Assembly (NCBI GenBank): GCA_020026355.1
Contig: JAHHQP010000005.1
Span: 5,465-69,464 of the forward strand
Direction: 5' to 3'
Source of the DNA: Bacteroidales bacterium
GTDB taxonomy: Bacteria; Bacteroidota; Bacteroidia; Bacteroidales; UBA932
Length of the DNA: 64,000 nt
This document shows, piece after piece, positions 35,799 through 44,489 of this stretch. Position 1 is the stretch's first letter; the number at the start of each line of letters is the position of its first letter. The translations under genes and the position numbers were made by a program. The notes beneath the pieces are model-generated. The model was not told the DNA's origin. It saw nothing but the letters and a program-made list of their open reading frames with translations, and did not search any database.

Positions 35799-36467
35799 AT
35801 GAAAAGCAATTATACCGTCTTGTATGTGCATGGGATGGGCGGAGGTGGAGACAGCCGGATTCCTTCTATCCTGAACGAGCATATTTCTTCTTTTCTGCCG
35901 GAAAACATATCGGTCCGGATCGTTGTGAGAACCTATTCCTTCGATCCGGAAATCTCTCGTGGACAGCTTGCTGACTGGAGGGATGAACTGCAGCCGGAAC
36001 TGATCATCGGCGAATCGCTCGGTTCCCTCGGCGCCATTGCCCTGAAAGGAGTGCCGCATCTGCTGGTGTCTCCGTCGCTCAACGCTCCTCTGTATTTCTG
36101 TGACTTGGCTTGGCTGGCGCTGATTCCTGGAGTCACGCCTTTGCTGGACCGGATCTACCACCCGCGGGAAGGGGATCGGCAGCCGCTCCATTTCACTTAT
36201 CGGACGCTGAGGAAGTACAAGGAACTCCGCCGTCGAGCCTTGGCCAATGCTGCTGCCGCCGGCAGTACAGACCATTTCCATGCCTTCTTCGGCAGGCATG
36301 ACCATTACCGGAGAAGCGGAATCGTATCGGTCCGAACCTGGAAAAAGTACTTCGGAGAGAGCTTCACGTTCTATGACGGAACGCATTTCATGGAAGAAGA
36401 GTATGTTCTGAGTCTTTTGATACCTGAAATATTGAATGTATTGGAAATTAATGGAAAAAACAAATGA
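35799..36467 (+). CDS. YqiA/UPF0227-like alpha/beta hydrolase
   Basis: From 35799 the product is 222 residues, MKSNYTVLYVHGMGGGGDSR. The frame is open from 35733, but that upstream part is AT-rich leader and unlike the family. HGMGG (residues 11-15) forms the oxyanion loop, GESLGS (about 88-93) carries the nucleophile Ser, and the acid and His would be in FFGRHDHY or YDGTHFMEEE. This is the compact esterase group of E. coli YqiA. No signal peptide; cytoplasmic. Substrate unknown. It stands alone, upstream of glnN. Confidence 0.78.
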   Translation: MKSNYTVLYVHGMGGGGDSRIPSILNEHISSFLPENISVRIVVRTYSFDPEISRGQLADWRDELQPELIIGESLGSLGAIALKGVPHLLVSPSLNAPLYFCDLAWLALIPGVTPLLDRIYHPREGDRQPLHFTYRTLRKYKELRRRALANAAAAGSTDHFHAFFGRHDHYRRSGIVSVRTWKKYFGESFTFYDGTHFMEEEYVLSLLIPEILNVLEINGKNK

Positions 36468-36550
36468 GTTATTTAAGTTAACATTTTTGTTATCCTTAAG
36501 GCCGACCTAAAAAAGGATAAAATTTCCAGTAAATATCCATTATATTTTTC

Positions 36551-36558
36551 TACCTTTG
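36551..36558 (+). promoter_or_regulatory. -7 box of glnN
   Basis: TACCTTTG matches TAnnTTTG and lies 35 bp before the start. A weak inverted repeat TATCCTT/AAGGATA (36491-36519) lies upstream and might be regulatory. Confidence 0.6.
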
Positions 36559-36593
36559 CAGCCGTTCAATCTACAACGTGTATTACATCACTT

Positions 36594-38768
36594 ATGGCGA
36601 CATTCAGACACAGAGCACTCAATGAAGCGGCTACTCATCAGCCAGGCCGCTATTTCGCAGAAGAGGGACCCGTCTCAAGTTATTTCGGGCAAAATGTACT
36701 GACCGTCGAGAAACTCCAGAAATATGTGTCCACGAATGCTTATGAGGCGGTACTTGCCGCTGTCAAGTTCGGTGCACGGCTGGATCGCGGTTATGCAGAT
36801 GAAGTTGCGGCAGGCATGAAGGATTGGGCCATGGAAATGGGCTGTACGCATTACACCCATCTTTTCCAGCCTCTTACCGATTCCACTGCTGAAAAACATG
36901 AAGCATTCATCACCGTCAAGGACGGAAGACCTTTCGAACGTTTCAACGGCAGCGCTCTGGTTCAGCAGGAACCTGATGCTTCGAGCTTTCCTAACGGAGG
37001 GTTGAGAAACACTTTCGAAGCCAGGGGCTATTCCGCGTGGGATCCTTCTTCTCCGGTTTTCCTGATGGACGGCACTCTCTGTATCCCGTCCGTGTTCGTT
37101 TCCTACACCGGCGAGGCGTTGGATACGAAGGTGCCTGAACTGAAGTCTCAGCAGGCGCTCAGTGACGCAGCCGTGAGGGTCGCTTCTCTTTTCGACGAGA
37201 AAGTGAAGACGGTGAAGGTGAATCTGGGTATCGAGCAGGAGTATTTCCTTGTGGATGAGGCGCTGTTCAATGCCCGCATTGACCTGATGCTCTGCAACAG
37301 GACCGTGATCGGTCATACTTCCGCCAAGGATCAGCAGCTGGAAGACCATTATTTCGGAGCCATTCCGTCCAAGGTCAGCTGCTTCATGAAGGATTTCGAG
37401 ACTGAAGCCTATAAATTGGGCATTCTTCTCCAGACCCGGCACAATGAGGTCGCGCCGAATCAGTTCGAGTGCGCACCGGTGTTCTGCGAGGCGACGAAGG
37501 CCATCGACCAGAACATGATGCTCATGATCCTCATGCAGAAAGTTGCGGAGAAGCATCATCTGAAGGTCATTTTCCATGAAAAGCCATTTGATGGGGTCAA
37601 TGGTTCCGGCAAGCACGTGAACTGGTCCATCATGACGGATACCGGGGTCAAGCTCCTTTCACCGGGCAAGACACCGATGAACAACCTGCAGTTCCTGGCT
37701 TTCTACGCCAGTGTGCTCCGGGCTGTATACAAACATCATTTCCTGCTGATGACGACCGTTGCCAGCCTGAGCAACTCCTTCCGTCTCGGCGGAAATGAGG
37801 CACCTCCGGCTGTGATGTCCGTATTCTCAGGTTCCACGCTCTACGGCATCTTCCAGTCCATCGTGAACATGAAGGACGTCAAGGAGCCGGAAGGGGAGCA
37901 GGAATCCATCAAGCTGGTGAATTCCATTCCGGAGATTTTCCCGGACAATACCGACCGCAACAGGACTTCACCGTTTGCCTTCACCGGTAACCGTTTCGAG
38001 TTCAGAGGTGTCGGTTCTTCCCAGAACGTCGCTTCCGTGACCTATGTTCTCAATTCCATCGTCGCCGAGAGCCTGAATGAGTTCCGTGACCTGGTGGATG
38101 AACTGGAGGCCAAGGGAGAGGAGCGTTCCAATGCCGTGATGAGCATCGTCCGGAAATTCACGACAGAGTCTCAGGATATCATGTTCGAAGGCAACGGCTA
38201 CAGCCGTGAATGGGAAGCGGAAGCGAAGAGAAGGGGACTGCGTGCCGTCAGCAACGTACCGGATGCTTATGAAGTCTATCATGAGCCGGCCACTATCGAG
38301 CTGTTCAGGAAACTGGACGTGCTTCAGCCGAATGAGGTGGAAGCGCGTTTCGAGATCCTGAACGAGACTTATGTGAAGAAGCTGCAGATTGAGGCTCGGG
38401 TACTTGGTGATATCTGCCAGAATCATGTGATTCCGGCGGCGGTACGTTACCAGAACGTGCTGATCGAGAACATCAAGGGGGTGATGGATATTTTCGGCGC
38501 TGAAGTCGAGACGCTCTGCGGTGCAGAGGTGTCGACTTTGCGCAAGATTTCAAAATATATCAATGATATCTCAGCGGATGTCGAGGACTTGGTAGAGGCT
38601 CGTAAGCGTGCAAACAAGATTTCAGACATCGCGATGAGGGCGAAGGTCTACTCGCGTGAGGTCAAGGAGAAGATGGACCAGGTGCGTTACAGCGCTGACC
38701 ATCTCGAGATGCTGGTCGACGACGAGATGTGGCCGTTGCCGAAATATAGGGAACTGCTGTTCTTCTAG
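36594..38768 (+). CDS. glnN: Type III glutamine synthetase
   Basis: The 724-residue product belongs to the large GSIII type common in Bacteroidota and cyanobacteria, with subunits nearly twice the size of GSI. It starts near FRHRALNEAATHQPGRYFAE. The catalytic core includes NLGIEQEYFLVDEALF (metal-binding Glu), RHNEVAPNQFECAPVF, and GSGKHVNWSIMTDTGVKL with the ammonia/ATP-site residues. NRTSPFAFTGNRFEFRGVGSS contains the arginines that bind glutamate. It makes glutamine from glutamate, ammonia and ATP. The exonuclease gene follows after 28 bp. Confidence 0.97.
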   Translation: MATFRHRALNEAATHQPGRYFAEEGPVSSYFGQNVLTVEKLQKYVSTNAYEAVLAAVKFGARLDRGYADEVAAGMKDWAMEMGCTHYTHLFQPLTDSTAEKHEAFITVKDGRPFERFNGSALVQQEPDASSFPNGGLRNTFEARGYSAWDPSSPVFLMDGTLCIPSVFVSYTGEALDTKVPELKSQQALSDAAVRVASLFDEKVKTVKVNLGIEQEYFLVDEALFNARIDLMLCNRTVIGHTSAKDQQLEDHYFGAIPSKVSCFMKDFETEAYKLGILLQTRHNEVAPNQFECAPVFCEATKAIDQNMMLMILMQKVAEKHHLKVIFHEKPFDGVNGSGKHVNWSIMTDTGVKLLSPGKTPMNNLQFLAFYASVLRAVYKHHFLLMTTVASLSNSFRLGGNEAPPAVMSVFSGSTLYGIFQSIVNMKDVKEPEGEQESIKLVNSIPEIFPDNTDRNRTSPFAFTGNRFEFRGVGSSQNVASVTYVLNSIVAESLNEFRDLVDELEAKGEERSNAVMSIVRKFTTESQDIMFEGNGYSREWEAEAKRRGLRAVSNVPDAYEVYHEPATIELFRKLDVLQPNEVEARFEILNETYVKKLQIEARVLGDICQNHVIPAAVRYQNVLIENIKGVMDIFGAEVETLCGAEVSTLRKISKYINDISADVEDLVEARKRANKISDIAMRAKVYSREVKEKMDQVRYSADHLEMLVDDEMWPLPKYRELLFF

Positions 38769-38796
38769 GAACAGCCATTAGCAGAAGGAAGAAAGA

Positions 38797-39390
38797 ATGA
38801 TGTACAGGAGCAGCATTACGCCAGAGGAGATGGAGAAGTTGGATTTCATCAGCTTCCCGGGACAGATTCATGTCATAGATACATTGGGAGCGGAATTCAA
38901 CCGTGCCGTGAATTATCTGAGAAATCAGAAGATCATCGGCTTCGATACGGAGACGCGTCCTTGCTTTTCAGCAGGGCAGCCGCAGCATGGTGTCGCTCTT
39001 CTCCAGCTTTCCGGCCCTAAGCACGCTTACCTTTTCCGGATCAACAGGATCGGCATGCACCGCAGGTTATGTGCGCTGCTGGCGAATCCGAAGATCATCA
39101 AGGTCGGTGCAGCTGTCCATGACGATATCCGCGGCTTGCAGAAACTCCGTGATTTCGTTCCGGCCGCTTTTGTGGATCTCCAGAAGATCGTAGGAGATTA
39201 TGGTATCAACGATAAGAGCGTGAAGAAGATGGCCAGCATCATCCTGGGCTTCAGGGTCTCCAAGACCCAGCAGCTGTCGAACTGGGAGGCAGATACGCTT
39301 TCCGAATCACAGTGCAGATATGGCGCGACGGATGCTTGGGTCTGCCGCGAGATGTATTTGAATCTATTGAAAAATTTACAGAATGATTAA
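38797..39390 (+). CDS. RNase D-like 3'-5' exonuclease domain protein
   Basis: The 197-residue product is a single DEDDy exonuclease domain. Asp50 and Glu52 (GFDTETRPCF) bind metal, VHDDIRGLQ supplies the third Asp, and YGATDAWVCREMY supplies Tyr and Asp. It lacks the HRDC domains of RNase D, so is a stand-alone nuclease on RNA or DNA 3' ends. Its end overlaps the methyltransferase start by 8 bp, so the two are translationally coupled. A role in RNA processing next to the rRNA methyltransferase is an inference. Confidence 0.88.
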   Translation: MMYRSSITPEEMEKLDFISFPGQIHVIDTLGAEFNRAVNYLRNQKIIGFDTETRPCFSAGQPQHGVALLQLSGPKHAYLFRINRIGMHRRLCALLANPKIIKVGAAVHDDIRGLQKLRDFVPAAFVDLQKIVGDYGINDKSVKKMASIILGFRVSKTQQLSNWEADTLSESQCRYGATDAWVCREMYLNLLKNLQND

Positions 39391-40576
39391 GATTATATTG
39401 AAGAGGGGAAGGGAGGAATCCTTGAAGCGTTTCCATCCATGGGTCTTCTCCGGTGCTATCGCAGAAATCCAGGGAAATCCTGCAGAGGGAGATATCGTGT
39501 CCGTCCACTCATCGGACGGCATCCTGATGGCTTATGGCCATTATCAGATCGGTTCCATCGCCGTGCGTGTCTTGAGCTTCGATGCAGATGCGTTGGCTCC
39601 TGATTTCTGGGAAATCATGCTCGGGAGAGCCTTGGCGGTCCGCGAGGCGGTCGGCCTGACCGGAAATCCGCGGACGAACTGCTATCGTCTGGTACATGGA
39701 GAAGGCGATAATCTGCCGGGACTGATCATCGATTACTATGATGGGGTCTGCGTCATGCAGGCTCATTCCGTAGGTATGTTCCGTGCAAAGCGCCAGATTT
39801 CCGAGGCTCTTCGGAAAATCTATGGAGACCAGCTGAAGGCGGTCTATGACAAAAGTTCCGGCACTGCACCGTTCAAGGCCGGTCTTGAGCTCGTGGACGG
39901 CTACCTCTATAGGAAGGAGGGCTTCGATTCCGACGAACTCGTCGTTCTGGAAAACGGACACAAGTTCTCCGTCAACTGGAATGAAGGTCAGAAAACCGGT
40001 TTCTTCCTGGATCAGCGCGACAACCGTGATCTGGTCGGTCTGCATGCCAAAGGCCGCAATGTCCTGAATCTCTTCTGCTATACCGGTGGCTTCTCCATCT
40101 ATGCTCTGGCAGCTGGTGCTCTTCATGTCGACTCTGTGGACAGCTCGAAGAAAGCGATGGCGATGGTGGACAAGAATGTTGCTCTGAACGGTTTCGGTCC
40201 GGAAACGCATACCAGTCTCTGCTGCGATGCCATCGATTATCTGAAAGAAGTTCCTGAAGGAAAGTATGATCTCATGATCGTCGATCCTCCAGCCTTCGCC
40301 AAACATCGCGGTGCGCTCCGGAATGCGCTCCGTGCTTATCAGCGTCTGAATGCCGCAGCGATCTCCAAAGTCGCTCATGGCGGTCTCATCTTCACTTACA
40401 GCTGCTCTCAGGTCGTGGACAAGGAAGCCTTCGCCCTGGCTGTCTTCTCGGCGGCGGCTCAGTGTGGCCGCAGTGTGCGGATCCTGGACCGTCTCAACCA
40501 GCCGGCAGATCATAGTGTCAACATTTATCATCCGGAAGGAGAATATCTGAAAGGCTTGCTGCTGTACGTCGAGTAG
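39383..40576 (+). CDS. RlmI-like 23S rRNA (cytosine-C5) methyltransferase
   Basis: The 397-residue product has an N-terminal PUA domain (HPWVFSGAIAEIQGNPAEGD, about residues 18-37). An EEHEE-like middle and a C-terminal SAM domain follow. NLFCYTGGFSIYALAAGA (about 230-247) is the SAM-binding motif and IVDPPAFAKH (about 301) is the DPP catalytic motif. FTYSCSQVVDKE carries the catalytic Cys expected of m5C methyltransferases. This is the YccW/RlmI group, modifying cytosine in 23S rRNA; the exact target base is not shown by sequence. Confidence 0.9.
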   Translation: MIKIILKRGREESLKRFHPWVFSGAIAEIQGNPAEGDIVSVHSSDGILMAYGHYQIGSIAVRVLSFDADALAPDFWEIMLGRALAVREAVGLTGNPRTNCYRLVHGEGDNLPGLIIDYYDGVCVMQAHSVGMFRAKRQISEALRKIYGDQLKAVYDKSSGTAPFKAGLELVDGYLYRKEGFDSDELVVLENGHKFSVNWNEGQKTGFFLDQRDNRDLVGLHAKGRNVLNLFCYTGGFSIYALAAGALHVDSVDSSKKAMAMVDKNVALNGFGPETHTSLCCDAIDYLKEVPEGKYDLMIVDPPAFAKHRGALRNALRAYQRLNAAAISKVAHGGLIFTYSCSQVVDKEAFALAVFSAAAQCGRSVRILDRLNQPADHSVNIYHPEGEYLKGLLLYVE

Positions 40577-40593
40577 CCTTACCATCCATTTTT

Positions 40594-40944
40594 ATGATCA
40601 GACAATTAGCCATTTTGTTCGGTTGCCTCGCAGTGGGGGAACTGATCGTCTGGGCTACTGGTATCCATTTGCCTTCCAGCATCATCGGGATGCTGGTCCT
40701 TGCCTTGCTGCTGGAAACGAAGGTTATCCGCCTGGAATGGATCCAGAGCCTGTCCCGTGTGCTCATCGCGAACATGGGGTTCTTTTTCGTGCCGGCGGGT
40801 GTCGGCCTCATGCTTTATTTCGATGTGATCAAGGCCCAGTTCTGGCCGATCGTCATCGCAACGGTCATCAGTACGGTCATCGTGCTCATCGTGACCGGTT
40901 GGGTCTATCAAATCATCAGGAAATATGGAATTCGTCGAAAATAG
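40594..40944 (+). CDS. lrgA: CidA/LrgA family holin-like membrane protein
   Basis: The 116-residue product has four membrane helices, with the family segments LPSSIIGMLVLALLLE (about residues 26-41) and MGFFFVPAGVGLM (about 61-73). CidA/LrgA proteins are holin-like, affect murein hydrolase activity and, in some organisms, pyruvate uptake. It overlaps lrgB by 20 bp and follows the methyltransferase by 17 bp. Confidence 0.93.
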   Translation: MIRQLAILFGCLAVGELIVWATGIHLPSSIIGMLVLALLLETKVIRLEWIQSLSRVLIANMGFFFVPAGVGLMLYFDVIKAQFWPIVIATVISTVIVLIVTGWVYQIIRKYGIRRK

Positions 40945-41620
40945 CTTCGTGCTGCTGGCTCTGACTTTCGGAGTCTATTATCTGGCTCACAAGCTCCAGA
41001 AAAAGACCGGATGGCTCTTCCTGAATCCGATTCTGCTCACGATCATCGCCCTGATCTGCTTCCTGAAATGTTCCGGAGTGGACTATGAAATCTACAAGGA
41101 AGCCGGAAGTATGATCGATTTCTGGTTGAAGCCGGCCATCGTCGCTCTCGGTGTACCGCTTTACCAGCAGCTCAGCGTCATCAAGAAACAGGTGCTTCCC
41201 ATCGTGCTTTCCCAGCTCGCCGGCTGCATCGTCGGAGTGATTTCCGTCGTGCTGATCGCCCGGGCGATGGGGGCGTCTCAGGAGGTCATCTGTGCTCTTG
41301 CACCGAAGTCCGTGACGACTCCGATCGCGATGGAGGTTTCGGAAGCGGTCGGCGGCATTCCGGCATTGACCGCAGCTGTAGTGATCTGTGTGGGATTGTT
41401 CGGAGCGATTTTCGGTTTCTCCATCCTGAAGATGACCCGCATCAAGAATCCGATCGCTCAGGGCTTGTCCATCGGTACCGCTTCTCATGCGGTCGGTACG
41501 GCCAGAGCCATGGAAATCAGCGGCCGTTACGGTGCCTATGCCAGTCTCGGCCTCATCGTCAATGGAGTCTTCACGGCTTTGTTCACTCCATCGCTTCTGG
41601 AAATGCTGGGGATTCTCTAG
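40925..41620 (+). CDS. lrgB: LrgB/CidB family membrane protein
   Basis: The 231-residue product has six to seven membrane helices and the LrgB signatures LKPAIVALGVPLYQQ, LAPKSVTTPIAMEVSE (about residues 118-133) and GIGTASHAVGTARAME-like SIGTASHAVGTARAME. It is the partner of the LrgA-like protein, with a 20-bp gene overlap. The pair would act in the inner membrane in autolysis control or small-acid transport. Confidence 0.93.
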   Translation: MEFVENSFVLLALTFGVYYLAHKLQKKTGWLFLNPILLTIIALICFLKCSGVDYEIYKEAGSMIDFWLKPAIVALGVPLYQQLSVIKKQVLPIVLSQLAGCIVGVISVVLIARAMGASQEVICALAPKSVTTPIAMEVSEAVGGIPALTAAVVICVGLFGAIFGFSILKMTRIKNPIAQGLSIGTASHAVGTARAMEISGRYGAYASLGLIVNGVFTALFTPSLLEMLGIL

Positions 41621-41641
41621 AGGATTCTATTGACGGCGGAA

Positions 41642-42169
41642 TCATCTGACCGTCACGATGGTGATGCCTGCACTTCCCGGAAGCCAGGTACAGCGTAGGG
41701 CGTAGATTTCGTCCAGCTCTTTCCTGATCCGTTCTTTCAGGATGCCGTCTCCGATTCCATGGACCAATGAGAACCGCTTGCCGCGGTGTCTGAGCTGCTC
41801 GTTCATGATCGTGTGGAAGCAGTTCAGCTGGTATTCCAATCTTTCGTTCTGAGGGAGGTCGTGACCGCCGGGAAGAGCTTCGATATGCAGGTCGAAGACC
41901 GGATCGCCTCCATGGGTGATTCCGGAAGGCCGGAACTGCAGACGTCTGCGGGAGCTCTGTTCACCGGTCATGGCTTTGTTCACCTTGCCGCTTCGGAGCT
42001 GTTCCTCCTCGGCATCATTGACCAGGACGAACTCTCCGGGCAGCAGAAGCATTTCCAGCCCGTCCTCCAGACAGACCGGCACTTGTCCGTAGCGGTTCGC
42101 AGGTCCGGTGATGATACCGGAGTCGTTGCTGTCCATCAATCTGATTTTCTGTTTTCCTTTCATCTTCAT
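41642..42169 (-). CDS. Short Smr-domain protein (DUF2027-like family)
   Basis: The 175-residue product has a small N-terminal region and a C-terminal Smr domain. FDLHIEALPGG (about residues 91-101) is the domain start, followed by LEYQLNCFHTIMNEQL and the motif SLVHGIGDGILKERIRKEL (about 136-154), close to the HGxGxGxL Smr pattern. Bacteroidota usually carry a longer Smr protein (DUF2027); this one is about half that size, so the N-terminal part is reduced. Smr domains bind or nick branched nucleic acids. Its start overlaps the AraC gene end by 4 bp. Confidence 0.78.
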   Translation of the reverse strand: MKMKGKQKIRLMDSNDSGIITGPANRYGQVPVCLEDGLEMLLLPGEFVLVNDAEEEQLRSGKVNKAMTGEQSSRRRLQFRPSGITHGGDPVFDLHIEALPGGHDLPQNERLEYQLNCFHTIMNEQLRHRGKRFSLVHGIGDGILKERIRKELDEIYALRCTWLPGSAGITIVTVR

Positions 42170-42726
42170 AGGGCCATCCGTGGGGTCATCTGCTGCCGCG
42201 CTTTCTGACGGTAGCTGTCGGGAGACATCCCGCTCATTTTCCGGAAAAACTTGCAGAGGTGGGAAGTATCGTGGTAATTGTAGTCCAAGGCGATCTCCTT
42301 GACGCTCTTGTCGGTATTCTTCAGTTCGGAGCAGATCCGGGTGAAGATGTATCCGTCGATGCAGTGCAGGGCCGAGAATCCGAAATTCGCCTTGATCTTC
42401 CGGGAAAATTTCGAGCGGTCCAGATGCAGGGATTCAGTCCAGTAGCTTTTCGAGAAGATGATTCCGATGCTGTTGTAATCGTCGCTGACGGAGGTGATCT
42501 TCGTCGTGTGGTCTTTCATGAAGAATTGCACGCAATTGCAGTCCGCTTTCATGTTCTTTCCGTGCAGATCGAAGGAAATCTGACCTTTTCGGCAGATGTA
42601 GAGGGACATGTAGTCGACCGTGTGCTCCACGAAGGAATCATCAGCGGCGGGTTTCCCGTCCCAGATGAAGAACTGGTGTCCTTTATCTTCAAGATAACGG
42701 TATATTTCTTGCTGCGTATATTCCAT
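42166..42726 (-). CDS. AraC family transcriptional regulator, short form
   Basis: From 42726 the product is 186 residues, MEYTQQEIYRYLEDKGHQF. The upstream in-frame ATG at 42765 lies before the -7 box at 42733-42740 and is excluded. The C-terminus has the conserved second AraC HTH: VKEIALDYNYHDTSHLCKFF and then RKMSGMSPDSYRQKA. The first HTH is poorly conserved. The N-terminal half (SLYICRKGQISFDLHG) looks like a cupin-type sensor. The short distance from promoter to ATG implies a nearly leaderless mRNA. It is divergent from the CDF exporter gene. Confidence 0.82.
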   Translation of the reverse strand: MEYTQQEIYRYLEDKGHQFFIWDGKPAADDSFVEHTVDYMSLYICRKGQISFDLHGKNMKADCNCVQFFMKDHTTKITSVSDDYNSIGIIFSKSYWTESLHLDRSKFSRKIKANFGFSALHCIDGYIFTRICSELKNTDKSVKEIALDYNYHDTSHLCKFFRKMSGMSPDSYRQKARQQMTPRMAL

Positions 42727-42732
42727 CGGGCG

Positions 42733-42740
42733 CAAAGATA
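42733..42740 (-). promoter_or_regulatory. -7 box of the AraC-Smr operon
   Basis: Minus-strand TATCTTTG ends only 6 bp before the ATG at 42726, so the transcript would start at or next to the start codon. Confidence 0.6.
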
Positions 42741-42760
42741 CGAAATTTTCAGGCTCAGTC

Positions 42761-42775
42761 TGCAACCAGGTTGCA
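42761..42775. promoter_or_regulatory. Palindromic operator candidate between AraC and CDF genes
   Basis: TGCAACC (42761-42767) and GGTTGCA (42769-42775) form a perfect 7-1-7 palindrome. It lies at the -33 distance from both divergent -7 boxes (42733-42740 minus, 42788-42795 plus), so a bound protein could control both genes at once. Confidence 0.55.
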
Positions 42776-42787
42776 GGAACTATCCTT

Positions 42788-42795
42788 TATCTTTG
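42788..42795 (+). promoter_or_regulatory. -7 box of the CDF exporter gene
   Basis: TATCTTTG matches TAnnTTTG and lies 24 bp before the ATG at 42820. Confidence 0.65.
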
Positions 42796-42819
42796 CATCA
42801 GAAATCAAAAGCAAACATT

Positions 42820-43737
42820 ATGGAAGCAGAGAAAAAACAACATGCCCATGCACATCATCACCACCACGGTGATTCAGAAAAGAACATCGCCTCCGCCTTC
42901 TTCCTCAATGCCTTCTTCGTCGTTGTAGAAGTAGTGGGAGGCCTCCTGACCAACAGTATCGCCATCTTGTCCGATGCTTTGCACGATACGGGAGACTGCC
43001 TGTCTCTGGCGATCGCCTGGGGACTCCAGAAGAAATCCAAGCAGGGGAGAGATCTGAAATACAGCTATGGCTACAAGCGTTTCTCTTTGCTGGGCAGCCT
43101 CTTCCTCTCTCTCTTCCTGATCGGAAGTTCCGCCTTCATTTTCGTGGAAGCCGTGCAGAGGATCATGAATCCTCAATCGGTGGAAGCCGAGGGAATGCTC
43201 TGGATCGCTCTTTTCGGTATTCTGATCAACGGGGCCGCAGCCTTGAAAGTGAAGAGAGGCAGTTCGCTCAATGAACGCGCGGTCTATCTCCATATCATGG
43301 AGGATGCTCTCGGTTGGGTCGCCGTGCTGATCGCCAGCATCGTGATGCTCTTCGTGGACTTTCCGCTCATTGATCCGATCCTTTCCATCCTCATCGGTAT
43401 CTGGGTGCTCTATCACATTTTCGGTAATCTCCGCGAGGTCTTCCGGGTCATGCTTCAGGGAACGCCGGAGCAGATCGATATGGAAGCCTTGGTCCAGGGA
43501 CTCGAAAGCATTGACGAAGTCGCCTCCATCCATGACCTCCATGTCTGGAGCATCGACGGTGAGTCCAATGTGATGACGCTGCATGTAGTGCCGAAGCCGG
43601 GTTCAGATCTGCTGGAGGCCGAATCCCGGATCAAGGAAAAGATTGTCCAGCTGGCCCATGAACACGAAATCCATCATGTGACGGTCGAGTGTCATCAGCC
43701 GGACGGCTACTGCTGCAGTAACTGTGACTGCTGCTGA
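42820..43737 (+). CDS. Cation diffusion facilitator (zinc/cobalt/cadmium-type) exporter
   Basis: From 42820 the product is 305 residues. The start follows the promoter and gives the usual CDF N-terminus, with a His-rich run (HAHAHHHHHGD). Six membrane helices follow. The metal sites are Asp-x3-Asp in helix 2 (SDALHDTGD) and His-x3-Asp in helix 5 (HIMEDALG). A cytoplasmic ferredoxin-like domain (VASIHDLHVWSIDGESNVMT) ends the core. The last residues are Cys-rich (CCSNCDCC), an added metal-binding tail. It exports divalent metal with proton exchange. It is divergent from an AraC gene. Confidence 0.93.
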   Translation: MEAEKKQHAHAHHHHHGDSEKNIASAFFLNAFFVVVEVVGGLLTNSIAILSDALHDTGDCLSLAIAWGLQKKSKQGRDLKYSYGYKRFSLLGSLFLSLFLIGSSAFIFVEAVQRIMNPQSVEAEGMLWIALFGILINGAAALKVKRGSSLNERAVYLHIMEDALGWVAVLIASIVMLFVDFPLIDPILSILIGIWVLYHIFGNLREVFRVMLQGTPEQIDMEALVQGLESIDEVASIHDLHVWSIDGESNVMTLHVVPKPGSDLLEAESRIKEKIVQLAHEHEIHHVTVECHQPDGYCCSNCDCC

Positions 43738-43781
43738 TCGAGATATGGACAATGAAAAATCGGTTGCTATGCCTGCCGGCG

Positions 43782-44489
43782 TCATTTTCCTGAAGGGAGG
43801 ATGATGCCGGTAATCATATCCAGCTGGTGGAGGATTCTCGGATAGAGGTCACCGATACATTTGTACCGGACATTGCTGCAGTGAAGACCGTTCCGTGTCT
43901 GATTCAGGTCCGACTGGGCCTCATTGACCAGATCAAAGGTCTTGGCGGCGAAGTTGCCGACTCTGTTTCGACGGAGCTTGAATCCGGCTTCTTTCCTCAA
44001 TTTCTTGAGAATGAAGAATTTGCGGATGAAGTTATGTCCGGAGAATATCTCTGAAGCTTTTGTCGCCAGTGCATGGAGTCGCTTCATCTTGTCCAGACGC
44101 TGCTCCGCGCGTTCCACACGTTCCACCCAAGGGTACATGTATTCGGCGGCGGCCGCTTCCATCTTGTCCTGGTCGTAGCATTCTTTCAGGACTTGCTCAT
44201 AACGGGTGAAATTGTACCGGTAGTCATCGATCGCATCCTGGAGTATGGAAACGATCCCTACGTATTCTTCTTCGCTGACGTTCTCCTGCACCAGCCGCTC
44301 TTGCTCTTTGAAGTTGTCCAGCAACCAGAGATGCTCCAGCAGGTCGTAGCCCTTCAGCTGTCCCTGCAGGGTATAGTTCCTTTCCGTACCGATTCTGCTG
44401 ATTTCCAGCGAAACTGCGCGAATCTCATTGGCCAGGTCCTTCATCCAGGAACCGTAGCTGTAGCTCTCTTTCTTCATGGCCATATTCAT
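43782..44489 (-). CDS. Hypothetical helical protein, unknown family
   Basis: The 235-residue product is not recognised. It is mostly charged and helical with likely coiled-coil stretches (ERVERAEQRLDKMKRLHALA, about residues 122-141). It has no signal peptide or membrane segment; a basic stretch (FFILKKLRKEAGFKLRRNR) lies at about 157-175. Its start codon overlaps the sdaA stop by 4 bp (ATGA), so it is translationally coupled to the serine deaminase. A hairpin with GC arms spans its 3' end (43776-43810). Confidence 0.7.
   Translation of the reverse strand: MNMAMKKESYSYGSWMKDLANEIRAVSLEISRIGTERNYTLQGQLKGYDLLEHLWLLDNFKEQERLVQENVSEEEYVGIVSILQDAIDDYRYNFTRYEQVLKECYDQDKMEAAAAEYMYPWVERVERAEQRLDKMKRLHALATKASEIFSGHNFIRKFFILKKLRKEAGFKLRRNRVGNFAAKTFDLVNEAQSDLNQTRNGLHCSNVRYKCIGDLYPRILHQLDMITGIILPSGK

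Noticed and set aside
36491..36519. TATCCTT/AAGGATA repeat upstream of glnN as a riboswitch or attenuator
   Set aside because: Seven-base arms with a long loop and no known aptamer motif; kept only as a possible regulatory mark.
42835..42870. His-rich N-terminus as an artificial tag in the CDF protein
   Set aside because: Such His runs are natural in CDF exporters and the gene fits its surroundings.
43603..43785. Minus-strand small frame at the CDF 3' end
   Set aside because: A shadow of the Cys-rich tail of the CDF gene.
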